Positions 1 to 9,896 of a stretch of 64,000 nucleotides of DNA are shown piece by piece. The notes below the pieces were generated by a model. The model did no database searches. It was given only the letters and a program-made list of their open reading frames with translations, and had not been told where the DNA came from. A program made the position numbers and the translations under genes. How positions within the stretch are numbered: the first letter of the stretch is position 1; each line of letters begins with the position of its first letter. Source of the stretch: JACCXG01 sp963834305 (GTDB lineage: Bacteria; Acidobacteriota; Vicinamibacteria; Vicinamibacterales; 2-12-FULL-66-21); NCBI GenBank assembly GCA_963834305.1, contig CAWIAX010000002.1, positions 1,364,001-1,428,000 on the forward strand. The letters are read 5' to 3'.

Positions 1-2681
1 CGGACAGGCGGATCGCGCCGTAGCCCCTGTAGGGACGCAGCGCCGCGATGTTGACCCCGGGGTTGGCCTGCACCGTGCCCTCGACCGGCAGCTGGTTGAT
101 GTTGCGCTCCCGCTGCAGGTAAAGGCCGCGGCGCCCGACGTAGGTCGCGTCCACCACGAACCCGCCCGGCACCTCGCGCTGCACGCCAGCCGACCACATG
201 TAGGACGTCGGGTGCTTGAACACCGTGTCGATCGCCTGCATGCCGAAGGGCAGGTCGGTGCCGCCCGCGCCGCCGCCGCCCGGGTTGTCCACGCTCCCGC
301 TGGCCACGGTGACCATCGGCTGGAACGGCGGGTTGCCGCCGAGCAGCGTCGAGTCGTTGAGCGTGACCCGGTTGTGGAACACGCCAGCGCTCGAGCGGAC
401 AATCGTCTGCGGGTTGAGCGAATACGAGAGGCCCAGGCGCGGCTCGAAGGCGTTGCTGTGCGTCTCGGCGAACCCGCGCGGCACGCCCTGGAACAGCGCC
501 AGCACCCGCGGGTCCTGCGCCACGTTGAGCTGGTTGCCCTCGTCACGGAACCCGTCGCCCGGCAGGACGATGCCGTTGTAGCGCGAGCCGCCGGTCAGGC
601 GGCCGGTGGTCGGGTTGATCACCGCGGCCTGCGCGGGATCGTAGAACCGCGGATCGAAGTTCGCGATGTTGTTCGTCGTCGAATACCAGGGCGGCCAGTA
701 GACCCAGCGAATGCCCCCTTCGAGCGTCAGGTTCGCGGCCGGACGCCACGAGTCCTGCACGAACACGTCGGTGGCCAGCGCGCGCCACTTGGTGAAGGCG
801 CGCTGGCCCAGCTCGGCGTAGTTGGTGTAGAGGCCGAGCGCCATGTCGGAGATGCCGAGGCCGGACCGCGCCGTGGCGCTGTCCAGGAACTCGAAGCGGC
901 CGTTCTGGTTGTTGGTGCCGCCCGGGATGGCGCTGACGTTGATCTGGTCGAAGTCGTCCTGGCCGGAGTACTCGAGCGAGACGCCCCCCTTGAGCGTGTG
1001 GCGCCCCCTGACCCAGGTCGTCGTGTTCGAGAACGTGTGGATGGGGCCGGCCGAGAACGCCGGATACGGCCCGCCGTCGATGCCGCTGAACGTGTTCAGC
1101 GTCGTCGTCGGAATCTTGTCCTCGATCTCCTTGCCCGGGAAGATGTAGGGGTAGTTGATCCCGGTGCGGCTGCGCTGATAGAGCCCGCTCTCGGTGAAGA
1201 CGTTGATGAACACCTCATCGAGCGAGTGCGTGTAGCTGAACTCGTTGATGACGTTGTTGCTGAGCGTGCTGGTCCAGTTGAAGCCCTGGGTGATGTTCGG
1301 GCGCTCCCAGTCGGTGCGCGCGAACGGGAACGCCGCCGCGGAAGGCGTCGATCGCGACCCAGTTGGACCGCGCCAGGCGGACATTGAACTGGTTGCTGTT
1401 GTTCAACCGGTAGTCGAAGCGCAGGTTGTCCTTGCGCTGGTCCTGCGGGTTCGGGCTGGTCTGAATCAGGTTGGCCGTGCCCTGCTGAAAACCGGGCGAG
1501 GGCAGCGGATACAGGTTCATCAGGCCGACGCCGTTCGGCGACAGCCGGTTGGCCGGGATGATGTTGCCCGGGAACGGCAGGCCGGTCTGCGGATCGCGGA
1601 TGACACGCGGCGAGCTGTAGAACGGATTGGCGCCGAGCAGCTGGCTGAAGTCACCCGCCCGCATCGCCGCGGTCGGCACGGTGGCCGTGCTGGTCTGGAC
1701 CTCGAAGAAATCGACCCACTCCTGCGCGCCGAAGAAGAAGAGCTTGTCCTTGAACATCGCTCCCGGGATCGGTCCGCCGAAGGAGTAGCCGTACTGCTTG
1801 TAGTCGAACGGCGCGGGCCCCTGGGCCTGCTCGCCGCCGCTGCGGTTGCGGCCCCACTGGTTGGCCTGGAGCGACTCGTCGCGCCAGAAGAAGGAGGCGT
1901 TCCCGGAGTAGCGGTTGCTGCCGCTCTTGGTCACGAACCGGATCTGCCCGCCGCTCGAGCGGCCGTATTCCGGCATGTAGTTGGCCGTCAGCACCTGGAC
2001 TTCCTGCACGGCGTCGACGTTCTGCACGCCGATGATGGCGCCGGACGACCGGGTGCGGGTGGCGACGGCGCCGTCCACGTAAATCACGTTCTCGTCGGAG
2101 CGGCTGCCGTTGATGTTGAAGCCGCCGGTGGTCAGCGAGGAGAAGCCGGCATTGTTGAAGTTGCCGCCGATGACGCCGGGCTTGAGCGCCGGGACGCCAA
2201 TCGGGTTGCGGCCGGCGAACGACAGCAGCTCGATGTCCTTCGCCTCGACCGTCTTGCGGACCGCGACGTCGCTCTGCAGCATGGACGCTTCGGCCGTGAC
2301 GGTCACTTCCTCGGTGAGGGCGCCGGTCTCGAGGCCGATGTTGAGGATGAGTGACGAGGCGGCGTCCACCTGCACGCCGGTGCGGTTGACCTTCTTGAAC
2401 CCCTGCAGCTCGGCGGAAATGTCGTACCGGCCGGGCAGAAGGTTCGGAAACGTATAGTAGCCGCTGCCGTCGGTGACGACGGTGTTGGTCTGCTGGGTCT
2501 GCAGGCTCGTGGCGGTGACGGTTACGCCCGGGACCACGCCCCCCTGTGCATCCTTGATGGTGCCGGAGATCGTCCCCCGGTCCTGCGCGTACGTCGACGT
2601 CGCGCCGAGGACCAGCAGCGCCAGCGCCCAGATGCCACTGCGGCACAGGCCTCGCCACTGGTACTTCGCGTTACAGCTCAT
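1..2681 (-). CDS. TonB-dependent receptor, Oar-like (frameshifted, C-terminus beyond window)
   Basis: Outer-membrane receptor of the Oar-like kind abundant in Acidobacteria, which uses TonB energy to import a large ligand; the substrate is unknown. The ATG at 2681 follows AAGGAGGG, a strong ribosome site. Residues 1-33 are a signal peptide ending in TYA-Q. Residues ~36-115 are the carboxypeptidase-regulatory-like domain (DGSGYYTFPNLLPGRY). The plug follows, with EYGRSSGGQIRFVTKSG. The frame slips near 1340, from VAIDAF to PFARTDWERP, apparently through one extra G. Barrel sequence then continues to the window edge, so the C-terminus is not seen. It diverges from the iorA-like gene across about 200 bases. 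Confidence 0.88.
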
Positions 2682-2868
2682 AAACTTCACCCTCCTTGAC
2701 CGACGAAACAGAACAGCTGAAACCGATTGCAACCCTCTGATGGAGATGCCCATGGCGCGGGCCGCGGCAGGGCGGCCCTTTCTCTAGAGGTCGCCGTCAG
2801 GCTACACCGAGCAGGCGGGGATTTCCAGCCAGATCGGGCCGGCAGCCCCCTGGTCCGGCCAATTCGCA

Positions 2869-2874
2869 TAAGAT
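2869..2874 (+). promoter_or_regulatory. Candidate -10 box of the iorA-like gene
   Basis: TAAGAT lies 11 bases before the ATG at 2886, and no purine-rich ribosome site lies between. This predicts a transcript with only a few leader bases. No clear -35 hexamer is seen. Confidence 0.28.
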
Positions 2875-2885
2875 GCGGACCGCTC

Positions 2886-3353
2886 ATGCCGACCTACCGC
2901 TGCCGCCTCAACGGTCGAGCTGCCGCCCTGGAGAGCTGGGACCCGGCCCAACCCCTCCTCTACGCCCTCCGCGGAACGCCGGCGCTCCGGAGCCCGAAAA
3001 TCGGCTGCGGGCTCGGCCAGTGCGGATCCTGCACGGTCCTGGTGAACGATGAGCCCGCCCGCGCCTGCGTCACCCCGGTCAGCAGCGTGGCCGGGAAGCG
3101 CATCCTCACCATCGAAGGGCTCGGAACTGCCGCCCGGCCGGACCCGATTCAGGCCGCCTTCATCGCCGAGGGAGCCGCCCAGTGCGGCTACTGCACGAGC
3201 GGCATGATCATGTCCGCCAAGGCTTTGCTGGCACGGACGCCGCGTCCCACGCTCGAACAGGTCAAGGACGCCCTGGCCGGACACCTCTGCCGGTGCGGGG
3301 CGCACACCCGCATCCTGCGCGCCGTCCTGCGGGCGGCACGGACGGCGCGATGA
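2886..3353 (+). CDS. (2Fe-2S)-binding subunit of a molybdenum hydroxylase (isoquinoline 1-oxidoreductase alpha type)
   Basis: Small iron-sulfur subunit that passes electrons from the molybdopterin subunit encoded next. At 155 residues it has the usual family length. Cys41, Cys46, Cys49 and Cys61 form the plant-ferredoxin cluster (CGLGQCGSC). Cys100, Cys103, Cys135 and Cys137 form the second cluster (CGYC and CRC). The ATG at 2886 is chosen because the family fold begins there (MPTYRCRLNG). The stop overlaps the next ATG as ATGA, so the two subunits are translationally coupled. It has no export signal of its own; the partner carries a Tat motif, so the assembled dimer probably leaves the cytoplasm together. 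The substrate cannot be read from sequence. Confidence 0.92.
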   Translation: MPTYRCRLNGRAAALESWDPAQPLLYALRGTPALRSPKIGCGLGQCGSCTVLVNDEPARACVTPVSSVAGKRILTIEGLGTAARPDPIQAAFIAEGAAQCGYCTSGMIMSAKALLARTPRPTLEQVKDALAGHLCRCGAHTRILRAVLRAARTAR

Positions 3354-5674
3354 CACAGGCCGGCATGCGCGCCACCGTCCCGGCCCCCCGCCCGTCGCGC
3401 CGGTCGGCCCTCAAGGCCGGCGGCGCCCTGGCCGTCAGCTTTGCCCTCCAGGCGCCGGCCGGCGCGCTCGCCGCCCCGGGCCAGGCCGCGCCCGGCGGCA
3501 GCGCCGGGGACGGCCGCACGCTCGATCCCAGGGAAGTGGACAGCTGCCTGGAGATCAAGGCGGACGGCATCGTTACCGTCTACACCAGCAAGGTCGACGT
3601 CGGCACCGGCATGCGGGTGGCGATGGCGCAGATGGTGGCCGAGGAGCTGGGCGTTGCCGCCGGACGCATGTCGGTGATCGACGGCGACACCGCCCGCTGC
3701 CCCAATCACGGAGGCACGGGCGGCAGCACGGGGCTGACGCGCGGCGGCGCCAGCGTCCGCCAGGCGGCCGCCACCGCACGCCAGGCCCTGCTGGCGCTCG
3801 CCGCGCCGCGGCTGCAGCGCCAGGTGTCCGAGCTGACAATCGCTGCCGGAGAGGTCCGGCCCGCCGCGGGGGGACGCGGCATCGGCATCGGGCGCTTGAT
3901 TGGCGGCCGGCGCCTGTCGCTCTCCGTCGATCCGAAGGCGCCGCTCACTCCCCCTTCGCAATACGCCGTCGTCGGCACCTCTCCGGCGCGCCCGGATTTG
4001 CCGGCGAAGTGCACCGGCCAGTACACGTTCATCCAGGATTTCCAGGTTCCGGGCATGCTGCACGCGCGCGTTGTCCGCCCCCCGGCGCTGCGCGCTGCCC
4101 TCGTGAGTGTGGACGAAGCGTCGGTCGCGCACATTCCGGGCGTGCGCATCGTGCGCATCGAGAGTTTCCTTGCCGTGGTGGCGGGCGACGAATGGGCCGC
4201 CGTCCGCGCCGCCCGTGAGCTGAAGGCCACCTGGACGGACTGGCAGGGGCTTCCCGGCCACGACAACCTCGAGCGCTACCTGCGCGATGGCGTGATCGAA
4301 CGGGACCAGACGATCGTCGAACGGGGGCCATCGGGGGCGCTGGGCGAGCACGAGCTCGAATCGGCGCTGGCGGCGGCGCCGCGGACCGTTGCCGCCACGT
4401 ATTTCTGGCCGTGCCAGAGCCACGCGTCGCTCGGACCTTCGTGCGCCGTGGCCGACGTCCGCGACGACAGCGCGACGATCTGGACGTCGTCGCAGGTGGT
4501 GTACGGACTGCGGGGCACGCTGTCGCGCGTGTTCGGCCTGACGCCGGAGAAGGTGCGGGTGGTCTTCGTCGAGGGCTCGGGCTCCTATGGCACGAACGGC
4601 GCGGACCATGCGGCGGCCGACGCGGTGCTGATCTCGAAGACGATCCGGCAGCCGGTGCGCGTGCAATGGTCGCGGCAGGACGAGCACGGCTGGGACCCGA
4701 AGGGGCCGCAGCAGCTGCTGGATCTGCGCGCCGGCGTGGGCAGCGACGGCCGCATCCTCGCCTGGGAGACGGAGATGTGGATCCCGGCCAACCGGCGCGG
4801 CGCCAGGATTCTCCTGGCGGCGGAGGCGGCCGGCATTCCGCAGGACAACGGCCGCGACGCCGCGGGGATCTTCGAGAACGGCGAGCCATCGTACGGGGCC
4901 GATCGGGTTCGGGTACGGGCGCACTGGATGCGCGACACACCGCTCAACCCGTCCAATCTCCGCGCGCCTGGCAAGCCTGCCAACGTTTTTGCTGTCGAAG
5001 GGCTGATCGACGAGATCGCCGCCGCCATCGGCATGGACGCACTGGCCTATCGACTCGGCCGCTCCACCGATCCGCGGGCGCGCGCCGTCCTGACGCGGGC
5101 GGCGGCGGCCTTTGGCTGGCAAGCGCGGCCGTCGCCCGGGCCGCCGCGCCGGGAGGGGGGCCTCTCGCTCGGCCAGGGCATCGCCTACACCCGCTACAAG
5201 GGGGCGGAGAACTACGTGGCGATGTGCATGGAGGCGGCCGTCGACACGTCGAGCGGCCGCATTACCGTGCGCCGCGTGGTCTGCGCCCACGACTGCGGCC
5301 TGGTCGTGAACCCCGACGCGCTGCGCAACCAGATCGAAGGCGCCATCGTGCAGACGCTGAGCCGCGCGCTGCACGAGGAGGTGCAGTTCGATGCCTCGCG
5401 GGTCACCAGCGTGGACTGGGCCAGCTATCCAATCCTCACGCTGCCGGAGACACCCGCCATCGAAGTGATCCTGATCGAGCGGCCGGAGGAGCCGCTGTGG
5501 GGCGCGGGCGAGGCCGCCGCCGTGCCCGTCGCCGCCGCGCTCGCCAATGCCGTGTTCGACGCCACCGGCATCCGGCTGCGCCGGGCCCCGTTCACCGCGG
5601 CGCGCGTCCGCGCCCGATTGAACGAGCCAAGCACCTTTGCCCTTCGCCCTTCGCCCTTCGCCCTTAGCCCTTAG
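3350..5674 (+). CDS. Molybdopterin-binding subunit of a molybdenum hydroxylase (isoquinoline 1-oxidoreductase beta / xanthine dehydrogenase family)
   Basis: Large catalytic subunit (774 residues) of an aldehyde or N-heterocycle hydroxylase; pairs with the 2Fe-2S subunit just upstream (ATGA overlap). A twin-arginine motif, SRRSALK at residues ~16-22, precedes a hydrophobic stretch and predicts periplasmic export in folded form. Cofactor-binding sequence GGTGGSTGLTRGG lies near residue 122. The likely catalytic glutamate sits in WGAGEAAAVPVAAAL near the C-terminus. The last ~13 residues and the TAG stop are encoded by a GCCCTTN heptamer array, so this tail (FALRPSPFALSP) is probably not family sequence. 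The physiological substrate is not predictable. Confidence 0.9.
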   Translation: MTQAGMRATVPAPRPSRRSALKAGGALAVSFALQAPAGALAAPGQAAPGGSAGDGRTLDPREVDSCLEIKADGIVTVYTSKVDVGTGMRVAMAQMVAEELGVAAGRMSVIDGDTARCPNHGGTGGSTGLTRGGASVRQAAATARQALLALAAPRLQRQVSELTIAAGEVRPAAGGRGIGIGRLIGGRRLSLSVDPKAPLTPPSQYAVVGTSPARPDLPAKCTGQYTFIQDFQVPGMLHARVVRPPALRAALVSVDEASVAHIPGVRIVRIESFLAVVAGDEWAAVRAARELKATWTDWQGLPGHDNLERYLRDGVIERDQTIVERGPSGALGEHELESALAAAPRTVAATYFWPCQSHASLGPSCAVADVRDDSATIWTSSQVVYGLRGTLSRVFGLTPEKVRVVFVEGSGSYGTNGADHAAADAVLISKTIRQPVRVQWSRQDEHGWDPKGPQQLLDLRAGVGSDGRILAWETEMWIPANRRGARILLAAEAAGIPQDNGRDAAGIFENGEPSYGADRVRVRAHWMRDTPLNPSNLRAPGKPANVFAVEGLIDEIAAAIGMDALAYRLGRSTDPRARAVLTRAAAAFGWQARPSPGPPRREGGLSLGQGIAYTRYKGAENYVAMCMEAAVDTSSGRITVRRVVCAHDCGLVVNPDALRNQIEGAIVQTLSRALHEEVQFDASRVTSVDWASYPILTLPETPAIEVILIERPEEPLWGAGEAAAVPVAAALANAVFDATGIRLRRAPFTAARVRARLNEPSTFALRPSPFALSP

Positions 5675-5680
5675 CCCTTG
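5639..5680 (+). repeat. Heptamer tandem array (GCCCTTN)6
   Basis: Six consecutive 7-base units: three GCCCTTC, two GCCCTTA and one GCCCTTG. The array supplies the stop codon of the upstream hydroxylase subunit and abuts the TAGAAT box of the next gene. The minus strand is G-rich with regularly spaced GGG runs. Related arrays lie at 10577-10657 and near 28540. Confidence 0.9.
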
Positions 5681-5686
5681 TAGAAT
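5681..5686 (+). promoter_or_regulatory. Candidate -10 box of the Nramp-like gene
   Basis: TAGAAT lies exactly 8 bases before the ATG at 5695 with no ribosome site between, suggesting a leaderless transcript. The -35 region falls inside the heptamer array and shows no consensus. Confidence 0.3.
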
Positions 5687-5694
5687 CCTCCCCC

Positions 5695-7167
5695 ATGCCC
5701 AGCCCCTCCGACGCGTCGCTTCTTCCCGCTCAGCACGGCGAGCTACCGCCGTGGGGAGTGGACGACCTCCCGGCGCCGCCGCCCTTCAGCTCGCGCAACG
5801 TCTTCCGGGTGATCGGACCGGGCGCCATCATGGCGGCCACGTCGATCGGGGGCGGCGAGTGGCTGGTCGGTCCGGCCGCCGCGGTGAAGTATTCGTCTTC
5901 GATCTTCCTGATCGCCACCGTCGCGATCGTGCTCCAGGTGATCTTCAACCTCGAGGCGATCCGCTACACGCTCTACACCGGCGAACCCATCTACGGCGGC
6001 ATCATGCGCCTCAAGCCGGGCGCCAAGTTCTGGGCGGCCTTCTACACCGTCATGGGGTTCTTTCAACTGGGCTGGCCGGCGCTCGCCGGCAGTGCCGCCG
6101 CGACGCTGTTCGGTGCCTACATGGGCCGGATGCCCGGTGCTCCCGATCAGGGCACGCAGGCCTGGATTGCCTCGGTGCTCATCCTCGCCGTCGTCCTGGT
6201 GCTGTCGTTCGGCGGCACCATCGAGCGCATGCTCGAGTACTTCGCCTGGACGATGCTCGGGGTCGTGTTCCTGTTCCTGCTGGTCGTCAACCTGGCGTTC
6301 GTGCCGCTGTCGCACTGGGCCACCACGTTCGGCGGCTTCTTCAGCTTCTCCGGGTTGCCGCAGCCGATCGACTGGGGCCTCATCGGGGCGCTGGCTGCCA
6401 CCGCCGGCTCCGGCGGCATCGGCAATCTCACCGTGACCAACTGGGTGCGGGACAAGGGCTTCGGCATGGGCTCGAAAGTGGGCGCCATTCCCAGCGCGGT
6501 CGGCGGCCACGAGATTCAGCTGTCCCACGTCGGCATGGTGTTTCCGGCCACCGCCGCCAATCTCGCGCGCTGGCGCGAGTGGCTGCGCTACGTGCACACC
6601 GATCAAATCCTGGTCTGGGGTTCGTTCTGCTTCCTGGGGATGTTCCTCAACGTGAACCTCGCCACCGCGATCATCCCGCACGGCACCGACCTCCAGGGGC
6701 TGGCGGCCGGCGCGTATCAGGCCGAGTACCTGCAGCGCATCTGGCCCGGCTTCTGGTTCCTCACCCTGTTCAACGGCTTCTGGATCCTGTTCAAGACGCA
6801 GCTCGGCAACACCGACATTCTGGTGCGCACGATCACCGATGCCGTGTGGATGTCGAGCAGCCGCGCCCGCGAGTGGAAGCGCGGCATTCGCGCCATCTAC
6901 TACGGCATCCTGGTCGTGTTCTCGATCTGGGGGATCTTCGTGATCCGCACCGCCTCGCCGTTCACGCTCTTCAAGATCCTGGCGAACATGGCCGGGATCG
7001 TGTTGATGATCGCCGGGGTGCAGATCTTCCTGGTGAACCGCCGCTTCCTGCCGCCGGCGCTCAGGCCGGCGCGCTGGCGCGAAGGCGGGCTGCTCCTGTG
7101 CTCCGCGTTCTACGCGTTCTTCGCCTACTTCGTCGTCCGCGACCTGCTGCGATCGCTGCTCGGGTGA
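5695..7167 (+). CDS. Nramp-related divalent metal transporter (non-canonical)
   Basis: Polytopic inner-membrane protein, 490 residues, with about 11 hydrophobic segments and the overall layout of the Nramp (SLC11) family, which imports Mn2+ or Fe2+ with protons. The first helix carries GPGAIMAATSIGGGEW where classical Nramp proteins have the metal-binding DPGN motif, and no MPH motif is visible in the sixth-helix region (GSGGIGNLTVTNWV). The transported ion is therefore uncertain; it may belong to one of the divergent Nramp-related clades. The ATG at 5695 gives the expected short cytoplasmic N-terminus. The stop codon lies in a hairpin shared with the convergent hydrolase gene. Confidence 0.78.
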   Translation: MPSPSDASLLPAQHGELPPWGVDDLPAPPPFSSRNVFRVIGPGAIMAATSIGGGEWLVGPAAAVKYSSSIFLIATVAIVLQVIFNLEAIRYTLYTGEPIYGGIMRLKPGAKFWAAFYTVMGFFQLGWPALAGSAAATLFGAYMGRMPGAPDQGTQAWIASVLILAVVLVLSFGGTIERMLEYFAWTMLGVVFLFLLVVNLAFVPLSHWATTFGGFFSFSGLPQPIDWGLIGALAATAGSGGIGNLTVTNWVRDKGFGMGSKVGAIPSAVGGHEIQLSHVGMVFPATAANLARWREWLRYVHTDQILVWGSFCFLGMFLNVNLATAIIPHGTDLQGLAAGAYQAEYLQRIWPGFWFLTLFNGFWILFKTQLGNTDILVRTITDAVWMSSSRAREWKRGIRAIYYGILVVFSIWGIFVIRTASPFTLFKILANMAGIVLMIAGVQIFLVNRRFLPPALRPARWREGGLLLCSAFYAFFAYFVVRDLLRSLLG

Positions 7168-7184
7168 GCCGCGCCGCGGCTCAC
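7164..7184. terminator. Candidate bidirectional terminator containing both stop codons
   Basis: A perfect 9-base inverted repeat, GTGAGCCGC/GCGGCTCAC, with a 3-base loop. The TGA of the Nramp-like gene (7165-7167) and the TGA of the convergent hydrolase gene (complement of 7181-7183) both lie in the stem. There is no T-tract, so intrinsic termination is inferred from position and stem strength only. Confidence 0.45.
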
Positions 7185-9453
7185 GGCATCTCCGCCATCC
7201 GCTCGCGGTAGACGGCGCGGGCGTGGTCGTAGGCGGCGCGCGCCTCGTCCAGCTCGCTGGCGCGGATGCGCCCGGCTTTCTGTGTCCAGCACTGGTTCAC
7301 CGCGTTGAGGCACCATTCGGCGCTCCGCCGCGAGGCCCGGATCGGCTTGCCGCCGACGAGCACGAACACCGGGTTGGTGTGGGAAGACGGCAGGATCCGC
7401 ACCGCCATCCAGCTGCTGCGCTCGATCGGCACGTCGAACGTCAGGGTCCGCGGGTTGCCGTCGGCCACGACATTCTTCACCGCCGCGACCACGCCATTGA
7501 CGATGAGCTCGACGGGCACCTCGTTGCTGGTCCCGAGGCGCGCGCGCTCGAGATCCCAATACGGCTTCTCGTCGTAGCGGAGCTGGCGGATGGCGTCGTT
7601 CGGCCGCTCGTCGAGCTTTGCCGCCACCTTGACGCTGACACGGGCGCGGCCGGGGGCGTCGAGGCGCACCTCACTGCCGGCGATGCCCGCCGACGCGCCG
7701 TTGACGGTGAAGTCCATCAGGTGGCTGCGGCCATCGGACACGTAGCTCCGCCCGTCGCGCACCGAATCGATCCACTTGCGGTAGGTCAGCGGCCCGTCGA
7801 CCTTCGCGTAGGAGCGGGCGAGGCCGACGCGGTCGTCGGTGATGCAGGGAAAGTCCGTTTCGCCGCTGATGCGGGTGCGGAAGCCGACGTTGAGCGTGTG
7901 ATACCAGATGTTCAGCTCCCACACGTATGGCGTGTCGCCGGCGGAGATGAAGTCCACGGTGTTGGGATGGGCGACGTCGACGATGAACTCGTTGGCGCCG
8001 ATGCCGTCGAAGCCGGGCAGCTCGTAGTTGGGCAGGTCCGTGCTGCGGACGTCCAGGCCCCAGCCGGAGTGGGCGAAGCCGACGACCGCCCCCTGCTCCC
8101 GGGCCCAGCGCAGCACCGGCAGCGTCCAGGTCGGCCAGTCTTCGAGGCGCTTGGTGCCGGGATAGTCCTGCTCCTTCAGCCCGAGGAGCACCAGATGGCC
8201 GGCGTGACTCGACGGGAAGCCCGAGATCTCGAGGTCGTAGCGCATCAGGCGCGACGGCGTGGACAGCGGATGATCCTTCGCCGCTGAAGAACTGCTTCTG
8301 GAAGTAGTACGACGGCCCCCAGGTCAGCACCGAGGCCACGCTCAGCGCTTCGCCGTCGATCTGCGGCCAGATCTCCTCCGGCAGCACGCCCTCGGTCGGG
8401 TTCTCGTAGTGCGAGCAGCCGGCGGAGTGGATGTGATGGTCGCCCGGATACCAGCCGTCGGCGGTGGGGTCGATCCAGCGGGCGAGGCGGAACAGCAGCT
8501 CCATGGGGCCGGCCACGCTGAACCGCCGCGTCATCGGCAGGTATTCCGGCCCGCGGGTGATGGTCATGGTGAACGGTCCGGGCGGCAGGTCGATCGTCTG
8601 GCCGTCGGCGCGGTAGACCTGGGGCTGGAAGTAGAAGTCCGGTGCCAGGCGTTTCGAGAGCGCGGGATAGATCCGGCCCGCCTCGTCGCGGATCAGGAAG
8701 GCGGCGGTGGCCGGCTGGCCGTGCTCGTCCTTGACGTTCAGGCGGATCGGATGCGCTGGCGCGGCCGTGAAGAGGACCTCGAGATCGCTGCGGAAGCCGA
8801 CGTCCTGGCTGCCCTGCCCGACGTTGATGGTGAGGACGGCCGAGCGCTTCCCGACGTCGCGGCTGTAGACCTGCAGGATCGACGTACTCGAGCTCGAGGC
8901 CGGAGAGGCGCGGCCGCATCGGCGGCTGGGTGTAGACGGAGATGTCGGCCCAGCGCTCGCGCACGTCGGCGTCGTTAAGGACCTTCTTGGCCGCGGGCGA
9001 GCCGCTCGAGGGGATGTAGACCCGCCCGTGATTCGGGCTCTCCACGGCGAGCGGCGCGGTGACCCCCGCCTCGTTGGCCACTTTCAACAGGAACAGGCGC
9101 GTGCCCCCCTGCACGAGGTCGGGGCGCGCGGGGCCCGCCACCACGCTGACCCGGCTTTCCGGGTTGATGCGGACGTGGGCGAGCACGTAGGGGTCGAGCA
9201 CGCGCTGGATGGCGGCCACCGCCGCCTGCTCGTCGGCGAGGGCCGTCGCCTCGTTGATCGCCTGGTGATCGGCGGCGGTGAGCGGCTGGCCGAGAAAGGC
9301 CAGCGCCGTCTCGAGCCGGCGGGCCTGCTGCGCGAGCGGCTGGAGCGGCACGCCGACGGCCGGCTCCGCACGTTGCGGCTGGGCCCGCAGCACCAGCGAG
9401 GAGGCAAGCAACGTCGGCAGCAGGGCGGCGGTAGAGAGGCGGGTCAAGGACAT
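7181..9453 (-). CDS. CehA/McbA-type metal-dependent hydrolase (two frameshifts)
   Basis: Exported PHP-like hydrolase of ~757 residues. The ATG at 9453 begins a signal peptide (MSLTRLSTAALLPTLLASS, cleavage after LRA). The N-terminal ~300 residues are a region I cannot assign. The C-terminal part carries the metal-binding signature GDHHIHSAGCSHYENP and later GFAHSGWGLDV, typical of the CehA/McbA family, named for carbaryl hydrolase. The frame slips near 8880 (LELEYV to ILQVYSRDVGKR) and near 8275 (FFSGE to KDHPLSTPSRL). All three segments join into one continuous family-like protein, so residual base errors are likelier than a pseudogene. Substrate unknown. Confidence 0.8.
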
Positions 9454-9544
9454 GGTGCGCCGTTTGTACTGGGGAGCGGGGATTTCGTCAACTGGACGCG
9501 GCGCGAACCGATTGTTGGGAGTTTGGCGACACGGTCGCTGAAGC

Positions 9545-9738
9545 GCGGCGCTCTTTGGCGCCCCAGCCACATCGCCCTGCCGCGCCTCGCCCGTCAGCCC
9601 GTGACGGTGCGCCGAGCGGCTGCATCGACGCGCCCCGCATCTCGTCACGGCGTTGCGTCTGGCGGTGTTTGGCACTTCGAGCGCCTTGAGCGGCGCTTCT
9701 TGGCGGCCCAGCCATGTCGCCCTGCCGCGCCTCGGCCC
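9545..9738 (+). repeat. Imperfect 48-base direct repeat (copies at 9545-9592 and 9690-9738)
   Basis: Two copies about 145 bases apart, differing at about 6 positions. Both run from GCGGCGCT to CGCCCTGCCGCGCCTCG. No gene explains them. Confidence 0.75.
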
Positions 9739-9745
9739 ACGCGCG

Positions 9746-9896
9746 GACAAATGCGCCTCCGGCGAGAGCGCTGACGATGACCGCTCCGGCTGGGGTGATG
9801 CGGGAGCCGGTGCGCCATCAGTTGGGCACCCAGGTGACTCAGGCGTCAGTGGCGAAAGGGCGCCTGCGCGGCCGGAGCGCCTGCGGCGCATTTGTC
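9746..9896. repeat. 12-base inverted repeat
   Basis: GACAAATGCGCC at 9746-9757 and its exact complement GGCGCATTTGTC at 9885-9896. The AT-containing core stands out against the GC-rich surroundings. The intervening ~127 bases have no recognisable gene. Confidence 0.6.

Noticed and set aside
3188..5374. Long open frame of 728 codons antisense to the molybdopterin subunit, and similar long antisense frames elsewhere
   Set aside because: At ~70% GC antisense frames stay open by chance. The plus-strand frame has full family motifs, and the antisense product is Arg/Ala/Gly-rich without domains.
9545..9896. Insertion sequence bounded by direct and inverted repeats
   Set aside because: No transposase frame and the repeats do not form a consistent terminal pair.
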